A DNA stretch of 64,000 bases from Ignavibacteriales bacterium (GTDB lineage: Bacteria > Bacteroidota > Ignavibacteria > Ignavibacteriales > SURF-24), in NCBI GenBank assembly GCA_026390815.1, contig JAPLFH010000006.1:124001-188000 (forward strand). The letters are read 5' to 3'. Shown here in pieces: positions 18,321 through 26,100 of this stretch. The position numbers and the translations under genes were made by a program. How positions within the stretch are numbered: position 1 is the first letter of the stretch; each line of letters starts with the position of its first letter. Below the pieces are notes generated by a model, which made no database searches, was not told the origin of the DNA, and was given only the letters and a program-made list of their open reading frames with translations.

Positions 18321-18654
18321 ATGAGAGAAAGAAAACACTACTCGGCTGAACAAAAAGTAATTATTCTAAGAGAACTTCTTGAAAACAATATTCCGATCAG
18401 CCAGTTAGCTGAAAAATACGGGGTACATGTTAACGATATTTATAACCTGCTTGCAGCAGGCAAGTTGGAAAAAGAGACTTTTTGAATCAGCTTCATTAAT
18501 CTTTTCACCCAAAAACAATGAGACAAAACAAACCAGCGATAAAGAAAAGAAGATTCAGAACCTGGAAGACAAACTAAAGAAACGTGACGAAGCAATTTCT
18601 TTCTTGCTAAGAGAGAACATAGAAATAAAAAAAAGTATAGATGGGGAGATCTAA
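18321..18654 (+). pseudogene. IS3 orfA (HTH), frameshifted
   Basis: The frame starts MRERKHYSAEQKVIILRELL, a typical helix-turn-helix orfA, and runs to VNDIYN. A palindromic insertion of 19 bases (CTGCTTGCAGCAGGCAAGT, about 18449-18467) then shifts the frame. The remainder (WKKRLFESASLIF..., ending at 18654) continues in another frame with a coiled-coil-like segment. Removing exactly 19 bases restores N-W-K-K, the expected family sequence. The A-rich run at 18627-18635 (A AAA AAG) fits a programmed -1 frameshift site to orfB. Confidence 0.85.
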
Positions 18655-19650
18655 ATGGACTTTGGGTTGAACCGGACATTAGAGATTCCATCATTGAGTT
18701 TGTTGAAATGATAATTTCTAAAACTGACATATCTAACAAAACTATGTTAAGCCTTATAGGTATTACCTCCAGTAAGTATTACTCCTGGAATAACAGGAAA
18801 GGAGCGGCAAATAATCACAATGGTAAAATTCCTAAAGAGAATTGGCTGCTGGATTGGGAAAAAGAAGCCATTATGAATTATGCTAAAAAACATATTGCTG
18901 AAGGCTACCGCAGACTTACCTGCCTTGCCGCAGGCAGGTATGATGATGGATGAAGACATTGTTGCTGTTAGTCCCTCTTCTACTTACAGGGTACTTAAAT
19001 CAGCCGGTTTACTTAACCGTTGGAATAATGTTAAGAAAAACCTTAAAGGAAAAGGATTTGATCAACCTATTGTTCCACATCAGTCCCGATTAAATCGGGA
19101 GCATGTTGATATTAAGTATGTAAACTTCAAAGGTGCTTTTCTTTTTCTTATTTCCGTTATCGATGGTTACAGCCGCTACATTGTTCATCACGAGCTAAGG
19201 CAAACTATGCAGGAATTTGATGTTCAGATTACTATCCAGAGAGCGTTAGAAAAGTACCCTGGCTACAAGCCAAGGATTATTTCTGACAATGGTTCTCAGT
19301 TTATTTCTAAGGACTTTGCTGAATATCTGAAGTTTGCCGGTTTGCAGCATATCAGAACTTCTATTGCTTATCCACAAAGTAATGGTAAAATTGATAGGTA
19401 CCATAGAACCATTCACGAAGAATGCTTAATGAAATCTTCATTGGTTAATCTTGATGATGCCAGAAACCAATCCGCCTTAGGCGGAGCTAACTATATTGAA
19501 TTTTATAATTCCAAAAGATTGCATAGTTCTTTATATTTTCTAACACCAGAAGATTTTTTATTGAATCATATTGATGATAAACTTAAATTACGTGAGGATA
19601 AACTTTCAAAGGCTAAATTAAACAGAGCTGAGGTTAGAAATGCTAACTGA
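18636..19650 (+). pseudogene. IS3 orfB transposase (DDE), frameshifted
   Basis: The frame is open from the slippery site (WVEPDIRDSIIEFVEM...) to EGYRRLT, then broken by a palindrome of about 20 bases (18916-18937). It continues in another frame as MMMDEDIVAVSPSS. The rve integrase core shows EHVDIKYVN and RIISDNGSQF, but the third acidic residue is Asp (NGKIDRYH) where Glu is usual. Two in-frame palindromes add SRLNR (19082-19098) and SALGG (19473-19487), relative to family sequences and to the truncated copy at 13214-13527. Confidence 0.88.
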
Positions 19651-19703
19651 TTTTCTACCTTATCTCACTATACCGAAATTCCTGTTTCCGCTGAACCAGT
19701 ACA

Positions 19704-19876
19704 TTAGAACCAATTAAATATTTCTGCAAGACACAATAGAACTACTGCACCAATATCATCCCTTATCTAAAAACTATAAAAATATTTTACTAAAAATACG
19801 TATTAATACGTATTGCCCATATTATATCTGATTATTATTATGTTAACCAAAATTAAAATTATTAAAAACAAAAAGG
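19704..19876 (+). repeat. Module leader repeat, copy C
   Basis: Starts immediately after the IS right end with TTAGAACCAATTAAATATTT and runs to the mauE ATG. It is almost the same as copy B throughout, including the spacer between -35 and -10. Confidence 0.9.
19795..19841 (+). promoter_or_regulatory. Double-palindrome operator and promoter 4 (module C)
   Basis: A perfect 20-base palindrome (19795-19814) overlaps TTGCCC (19813-19818). A 17-base spacer and TATTAT (19836-19841) follow. The arrangement is identical to promoter 3. Confidence 0.8.
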
Positions 19877-20335
19877 ATGATTGAAAATTCTTATAAACAT
19901 ATTGCTGCAAATCTTTCACTGAATAAATTATTCTATTATACATGTTATTATTTTATTGCTGTAGTATTGTTTGTAAGCGGAGTAAGCAAAATTATTGATC
20001 CCCAACCATTGTTAGATACATTAAACTTAATAAAAATTTTATCGGATGAAATAAGAATTGCGATAGCAACAGCTTTGCCAATGGTTGAATTAACTATTGC
20101 GGCGCTTTTAATTGCCAGAGTGAAAGTAAAATTAACTTTGGTTTTAGCAAGTATTTTATTTTTCTCATTCCTTGTATTTAGCGTTTATGGGACAATTGCC
20201 GGATTTAATGCAGAGTGCGGGTGTTTTGGCAAAATTTATAATCAAAAATTTAATACAGTTCTTATAATAAGAAATATCATTTTTTTTATAATAAGTATAA
20301 ATTTATGGTTTAATAAAAAGAAAAAAAAATTATGA
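19877..20335 (+). CDS. MauE/DoxX-like redox membrane protein, module C
   Basis: A 152-residue four-segment membrane protein. Its N-terminal third is nearly the same as the module B protein (MIENSYKHIAANLSLNKLFY and FVSGVSKIIDPQP). It keeps the CGCFG motif (NAECGCFGK) but diverges afterwards and ends in a Lys-rich tail. It overlaps the propeller gene by 4 bases (ATGA). Here no ligase-like gene follows, so MauE is coupled directly to the propeller. The role proposed is the same: redox partner of the CxxC protein at the end of the module. Confidence 0.86.
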   Translation: MIENSYKHIAANLSLNKLFYYTCYYFIAVVLFVSGVSKIIDPQPLLDTLNLIKILSDEIRIAIATALPMVELTIAALLIARVKVKLTLVLASILFFSFLVFSVYGTIAGFNAECGCFGKIYNQKFNTVLIIRNIIFFIISINLWFNKKKKKL

Positions 20336-21492
20336 AAAAATTATTATACTTATTGGCAATTTTTATTATTTACTTTATTGGTTGTAAAGAAAATAAAAAT
20401 AATGTTGAACATATAAAGTTTAGTAATAAAAATATTTCATCAAATTTACTCAATTTTCAAGGTAAAATTGAAATTACAAATAGTAAAGATTATAAAACAT
20501 ATTCTATTTATAAATTAATTGAATTAAATGACACAAGTTTTTTATTTTTAGATCCATACTCGACATCCATATTTTTTGTTGAAAAAAATAAGATAATAAA
20601 GCGAATAGGAAATAAAGGAAACGGACCCGGGGAATTTGCCTCTATTCTTGATTTTACACTTGATAACGAAAAGAATATTTATGTCCTGGACATTTATGGA
20701 CATAAAGTTGGAAAATTTGATTCTCAAGGAAATTTCATAAAAAATTTCCAATTATCATTTAATCATAGAACACCTTCAAAAATAAAATTTTATAAAAATT
20801 ATTTTATTATTAGTGCAGAAAATAACCTAGAAAATGGTGCAACAAAGGATAAATTCAGTTTTCTTGAATATAAAAATGTTTCTTACTTAAATGTATATGA
20901 TAAAGAATTTAATTATATAAAAAGCTTTTTAAATCCATCTAAAGAATTCTATCACACATATGGTACCTTTGCCAGACCTTTCGAAACATTTGTTACATTT
21001 TGCGAATGTCCAAATTATTTGTTAGCAATTTCACAGGAAGGATTTTATCGTATAAATAAGTTTAGCAAAGAATTGAATTTAGAAAATATTATAGAGATAA
21101 ATGATGAATCTTTTATAAAAATAGATAAAAATAAAATATCTTCTTACAAATTAATAAATCAGAAACCAAATTTTTCGGAAATGAAAATAGGTGAAATTAT
21201 CGGAAATCATACTGTACCTGTAAACATGTTAAATAGTGCACCATTTTTAATAATTGAATTTCGGGAACCAATGGAAAATTATTTTCCGCAATATGTAGAG
21301 AATTATTCTTATAATTTTCATTATGATTTATTTCGTGTAAGTTCAACTAAATTGGAACCATTGGCTTCGAATATTAAAATAAAAGGAAGATTAATAGGTG
21401 TTGGTGAGGTAAATTCATTTTACTTTACAGAGAATACTGTGGAGAAAGATACTTTAAAGTATCTGACAATTTCTAAGTATAATATAAAATAA
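20332..21492 (+). CDS. 6-bladed beta-propeller lipoprotein, module C
   Basis: A 386-residue lipoprotein (lipobox YFIGC near residue 18). The propeller signature GNKGNGPGEFASILDF lies at about residues 96-111, followed by NEKNIYVLDIYGHKVGKFDSQGNF. The other blades are less regular. It is translationally coupled to mauE by a 4-base overlap, and three small peptide genes follow. In modules A and B the peptide gene precedes the propeller; here the order is reversed. A binding or immunity role toward the peptides is possible but not shown. Confidence 0.86.
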   Translation: MKKLLYLLAIFIIYFIGCKENKNNVEHIKFSNKNISSNLLNFQGKIEITNSKDYKTYSIYKLIELNDTSFLFLDPYSTSIFFVEKNKIIKRIGNKGNGPGEFASILDFTLDNEKNIYVLDIYGHKVGKFDSQGNFIKNFQLSFNHRTPSKIKFYKNYFIISAENNLENGATKDKFSFLEYKNVSYLNVYDKEFNYIKSFLNPSKEFYHTYGTFARPFETFVTFCECPNYLLAISQEGFYRINKFSKELNLENIIEINDESFIKIDKNKISSYKLINQKPNFSEMKIGEIIGNHTVPVNMLNSAPFLIIEFREPMENYFPQYVENYSYNFHYDLFRVSSTKLEPLASNIKIKGRLIGVGEVNSFYFTENTVEKDTLKYLTISKYNIK

Positions 21493-21508
21493 ATTATTTG
21501 GAGGTTTT

Positions 21509-21694
21509 ATGCGTAAAGTGTTTTTTTTAGTTATAGTTAGTATAATTATCTTTTCAACATTTATTATCTCATATGCTTCATACGCTAAACTTCGATATTT
21601 GCCTGCTAGGCAAGTATTTGATCCAATTACAAATTTAACGTATCAGGAATGTCCTGTCTTAATCTCAACAGAATATTGTGTGGAAGTCCGTTAA
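21509..21694 (+). CDS. Exported Cys peptide C1
   Basis: A 61-residue precursor with a strong GGAGG site. The signal peptide core (VFFLVIVSIIIFSTFIISYA) has a probable cleavage at SYA. The mature part of about 36 residues contains VFDPITNLTYQECP and ends EYCVEVR. It aligns with peptide C2 (TFNPITLQHNCDCP...GCYC), but the first and third Cys of the CxCPx6CxC pattern are both missing, leaving a single pair. Confidence 0.78.
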   Translation: MRKVFFLVIVSIIIFSTFIISYASYAKLRYLPARQVFDPITNLTYQECPVLISTEYCVEVR

Positions 21695-21729
21695 ATAAAA
21701 TATTTCACTAAATAATTAAAGGAGCTGTT

Positions 21730-21915
21730 ATGAAAAAAATATTCTCTATTCTTCTAATTGGTCTCTTTTATACAGGTTCATTTATCATTGGTTTAGCAAA
21801 AGAAAAACCAGTAGATCAACCTGGTAAAGACACATTTAATCCTATTACCCTACAACATAATTGTGATTGTCCGCAACTAATTGTACAGGGTTGTTATTGT
21901 CGAATGATAAACTAA
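21730..21915 (+). CDS. Exported Cys peptide C2
   Basis: A 61-residue precursor with an AAGGAG site. The signal peptide is KKIFSILLIGLFYTGSFIIGLA. The mature part ends with NCDCPQLIVQGCYCRMIN, a CxCPx6CxC motif that can form two disulfides. It is a paralogue of C1 (shared F(D/N)PIT and CP motifs), 35 bases downstream of it. Confidence 0.78.
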   Translation: MKKIFSILLIGLFYTGSFIIGLAKEKPVDQPGKDTFNPITLQHNCDCPQLIVQGCYCRMIN

Positions 21916-21930
21916 AAAAGGATGGAAAAA

Positions 21931-22122
21931 ATGAAAAATAACATTGCAAAAATCACATTAATTATCTTAAGTATTATTACTTTTCTTGCTATAAATATTA
22001 ATACTTCAGATGCAAAGCCGGTTGCATATAATGGTTGGCAAGTTGTGATAGTTCCCACACAATACTACGTATGTGAATGTCCACATTGGTTAGCTATAAC
22101 TTGTACGTGTACAATATGGTAG
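21931..22122 (+). CDS. Exported Cys peptide C3
   Basis: A 63-residue precursor. The Met at 21931 is preferred over that at 21922 because the AAGGA site (21917-21921) is correctly spaced only for the former. The signal peptide (IAKITLIILSIITFLAI...SDA) is followed by a mature part ending VCECPHWLAITCTCTIW. Its CxCPx6CxC spacing is identical to C2 although the surrounding sequence differs. A stable hairpin follows the stop. Confidence 0.78.
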   Translation: MKNNIAKITLIILSIITFLAININTSDAKPVAYNGWQVVIVPTQYYVCECPHWLAITCTCTIW

Positions 22123-22130
22123 TAATTAAA

Positions 22131-22152
22131 AGGGTTCCGGCAACGGAACCCT
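22131..22152 (+). terminator. Hairpin with GCAA tetraloop
   Basis: A perfect 9-bp stem (AGGGTTCCG / CGGAACCCT) is closed by a GCAA tetraloop (GNRA type). It is followed by an A/T-rich stretch without a strict U-run. It lies between the last peptide gene and the thioredoxin-like gene. It could be a partial terminator or an mRNA-stabilising structure that keeps peptide transcripts more abundant than the downstream gene. Confidence 0.6.
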
Positions 22153-22183
22153 ATAAATATTATATAAAAAAATTCTAATAAAT

Positions 22184-22792
22184 ATGATAAAATTTTTTAT
22201 AAATAATGCAATTTATTTATTTTTATTATGTAGTATTTTACTGTTGATAATTCTTAATCATAAATATGTAATTTTAAAAGAAGAAATAAAACAAAATAAA
22301 GATATTTTAGTTGAAAAAAGAAATATTGAAGAAATTGAGGATAAAATAAAAAAAATATTAATAGGAAAAACTTTAGATTTGAACAAATTTAAAAAATTGA
22401 ATGCTATGCATAACGATAATCATGAAAAATTGCTTATTCTATTAAAATCAAGTTATTGTAAACCTTGTTATGAACAGGTTATAAATTTATACCAAAATTA
22501 TATCAAGAATTATAGGGAATTGACTTTTGGTGTATTATTGCAATCAAAAAATGAACGTGTTAGTAGAAATATGTTGAAAAATGTAAATGTTAGTAATATT
22601 TATTTAGACAAAGAATTTTATTTTTCTAATTTATTAGGTATACCCGATAATATTTCTATAGTTATTTTATTATCAAGAAATAATAGATGTATTTTTTTAT
22701 ATATAGTTGATGATAATTATTTACAAAAAGATATTGCTCAATCAGAAATTTTATTTAATTATTATAATTTATTAAATCATAAAGATATTTAA
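22184..22792 (+). CDS. Membrane-anchored thioredoxin-like protein, module C
   Basis: A 202-residue protein with one N-terminal anchor (AIYLFLLCSILLLIILN), a charged helical linker and a thioredoxin-like domain with SSYCKPCYEQ (Cys 92, Cys 95). The remaining fold is diverged. It is the third copy of this type, each the last gene of its module. It lies 61 bases after peptide C3, beyond the GCAA hairpin. Probable disulfide exchange with peptides C1-C3 is inference. Confidence 0.78.
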   Translation: MIKFFINNAIYLFLLCSILLLIILNHKYVILKEEIKQNKDILVEKRNIEEIEDKIKKILIGKTLDLNKFKKLNAMHNDNHEKLLILLKSSYCKPCYEQVINLYQNYIKNYRELTFGVLLQSKNERVSRNMLKNVNVSNIYLDKEFYFSNLLGIPDNISIVILLSRNNRCIFLYIVDDNYLQKDIAQSEILFNYYNLLNHKDI

Positions 22793-23126
22793 TCAAGTAA
22801 ATTAAGCTGTAATTCTAGCTTTTATGGAAATTTCACTTCTTATAACATTACATTATTGATATGCCGCATTTTTTGTAAAAAAGCAAGTTTTTATTGTAGC
22901 CTATTACTATTTTCTTATTGTTCTATTTAATATTGTAATTTCTTAACTTTATGTATTCAGAATGCTTGTGGCAATATATAAATTTTATTCATACTGCGTA
23001 GTTTAATTTGGGAGAAGAAAAAGTAGTAAGCCTATGAATTTTTTTCTTTATTAAAGTGAAACATATGCCTACATTTTTCTTATATAAGTCTTATTATAAC
23101 CTTATAAATTTTCTTAGTTATTATTT
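22793..23126. other. Intergenic, nothing recognised
   Basis: A/T-rich spacer between the island and the RND genes. A weak stem AAGCT/AGCTT followed by TTAT near 22805-22825 could end module C transcription. No gene, repeat or clear promoter was found. Confidence 0.5.
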
Positions 23127-26100
23127 ATGTCCTTATCTTCCTTTTCCATAAAGCGTCCTGTTGCAATAACCATGTTTTACCTGGGACTGGCATTTCTTGG
23201 TATTTATTCCTTCAGCAAGATTGGTGTTGATCTTCTACCAAATATCAGCTTGCCGCATTTAATTGTACAAACAACATACTCAAATGCAACCCCTGAAGAA
23301 ATAGAAAAACTTGTAACTGAACCATTAGAATCCGCTGCAGGAACAGTAACCGGAGTAAAGAATATTACTTCTGTTTCCAAGGAAGGAATATCTGTTCTGT
23401 CTGTGGATTTTCTTTGGGGAACAAATATGGATTACACGCTGCTTTCGCTTAGAGAGAAATTAGATAATATAAGATTTGCTTTGCCAAGAGAAGCCGGGAG
23501 ACCAACAATAATAAGAGTAGATCCTTCGGCTACGCCGATAATGACGCTAAGCCTCTCCCCTAGCCCCTCTCCCAAGGAAAGGGGAGAAGAAAGAAACTTT
23601 TCCACATCCAAATACCAAAAGCAGAGTAATGGAAAACAGAGTAAATTTGCAAATGAGAATAAATTGTCGTTCGTAGATTATAATTCTTCGGAAGATGAGA
23701 TTAAAAGATTGATTGATTTGAAGGAAGCGGCAAGGGTTGTATTTAAAAGAAGGTTGGAGCAAATTGACGGGGTTGCACAGGCAGTAATAACCGGCGGACT
23801 TGAAAGGGAAATATTAATTGAAGCTGATCCGCAAAAACTGAACGCTTATAATTTAACATTTGACGATATAAGCGCAGCTTTAAAAGCATCAAATGTTAAT
23901 CTTCCTGCCGGCTCTGTGATGAAAGGACTTTTCAGATACTCATTAAGAACAATAGGCGAATATAAGAACCTTCAGGAAATTGAAAAGACGATACTTAAAA
24001 GGAACGATAACGGAAGTGTTATTCAGCTTTCAGATGTCGTTCCGCAGGGTGGGATTAAAGAGAGCTTTGAAGAACGGGAAGGATTAACGCGTCTGAATGG
24101 TTCGGAAACTATCGGAATATTAATTAACAAGGAACCGGAATCCAATACTGTTGATATTGCACAAAGGGTAAGAAATACAATTATATCTCTTAGAAAAGAA
24201 TATCCGGAGTTTAAACTGGCAATTGTATCCGACCACTCACAGTTTATAGAGAATGCAATCACAAACGTAAAGCAGGAAATTTATTATGGCGGCATTCTTG
24301 CATTTCTAGTTCTGTTCTTTTTTCTTGCAAGCCTTAGAAACGTTTTTATTATCGGTATAACTATACCAGCATCTCTTATACTAACCATATTACTTATGAA
24401 TTTATTTAACATCAGCTTTAATATAATTTCTTTAGGCGGTATAGCACTTGGTATAGGAATGTTATTAGACAATGCAATAATAGTAATAGAAAACGTAACA
24501 AGCTACAGGGAAAAAGGCTTAAGCATTAAAGCAAGCGCAATAAAAGGCACAAATGAAGTTGCAATGCCGATAGTTGCATCTACTCTTACAACAATAGCTG
24601 TTTTTCTTCCATTAGTTTTTTTAAAAGGCATTACTGCTGAGTTGTTCAGAGATCAATCCTATGCTGTTGCGTTTTCATTAGCGGCATCAATTATAGTATC
24701 GCTTACTTTAGTGCCGATGCTTGCAAGCAGGGAAAGGTTTGGTTTTACGTTTAGAAAGGATAAAGTCCTGAATGATTATATTTATGTTAAATATCCCGAG
24801 GGGAAAGGCATAAGAAGAAAAGTATTTTTCTGGCTGAAGTTGCCATTTGTATTATTGATTAAAACAATTGCAGTGTATTCTAGGTTTTTAATAATTAAGT
24901 CTAATCAAATCTCCGAAAGATTTTTTGCAAAATTTTTCAAGAAGGTGAACAAATTTCTTGATAAAACAGTAGAAAAATATGAAACAATGCTTGCCTGGGC
25001 GCTTGATAATAAAAGGATGGTTTTACTTTTAACAATTGTTTTAATAATAATAACCATCTTTGCTGCAGTTGATATGAAGAAAGAATTTATTCCTGATGGT
25101 CCGCAGGATGAATTTGTTGTTGAACTGGTTTATCCACCAGGCACATCTTTAAGAGGGAATGCGGAGTTAACCGGTAATGTTGAAACAGTGATAAAAAACA
25201 TCAGCGGGATTAGCGATGTAATTTCCAATATTGGCAGAGTTAATGAATTTGATTTCCTTAACCGGGAACAAATCTCAGTTAATAAAACCAATATGATAAT
25301 TAAGATTGAGGATACGGAAAGATATTATAAAGTAAAAGAAAAGGTGCAGTCAATTCTTGAAAAGCTGAAAGGAATTAAATATTCGTTCAAGCCTGTTGAG
25401 ACTTCATATTCGCAGATAATAAAACCGTCAAAAAATGATATAGTAATAAAAATAAAGAATAAAAATATAGATGCAGCATTCGAAAAGGGGAATGTCCTGG
25501 TAAATAAAATAAGGAAGGCATCAATTGAGGGTAAAAGCGATGTTAGAATGGGAATTGAAAAAGGGGAACCGGAATACAAGATTACTATTAACCGCGAAAA
25601 GTGTCTTGCTTATGGCATAACAGTAAGTGAAGCAGCGAATCAAATCGTCAACTTAGTAAAAGGAAATGAAGCGACTTATTTTACCGATTTTGATAAGAAA
25701 ATTGGCATTAAAGTAAGGACTGCGGAAAATAACAGGGATGACATTGAGAAAATTCTTGCCAACCCGATAAAGAGCGGTGATAAGAATATCCCGATAAAAA
25801 ATGTGGTGGATTACAAACTAACAGAAAGCTACAACGAGATATGGCACGAAGGGCAGTCAAGAACGGTTTATGTATATGCCGATCTTTCAGGTTCAAGCAT
25901 TGATAATGTAATAAATGAAATAAATAAAGTCGCGAAATCTTTACCAAAGCAGCAAGGAGAAATAATAACTATAGGCGGCGCGAACGATGAAATAAGAAAC
26001 TCATTTTCAATTCTTTATGTAGCTATTATTATTTCTATTTTGCTGATGTACATAGTTCTTGCTTCGGAATTTGAATCGTTCCTGTTTCCATTCATAATTA

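Larger units (their letters stand above)
18260..19703 (+). mobile_element. IS3-family insertion sequence, degenerate
   Basis: It holds orfA and orfB of an IS3-type element. The right end is CTGAACCAGTACA at 19703. The left end is placed only approximately, by weak similarity of GGAAAGGAATTTCC to the right-end inverted repeat. Both frames are broken, and four short palindromes are inserted in the element (18449, 18916, 19082 and 19473 regions). The putative catalytic Glu of the DDE triad reads Asp (NGKIDRYH). The copy is therefore very likely inactive. It separates module B from the module C leader. Confidence 0.85.

Noticed and set aside
21922-21930. Upstream Met codon for peptide C3
   Set aside because: The AAGGA site ends directly at this codon, leaving no spacing; it is correctly spaced for the Met at 21931.
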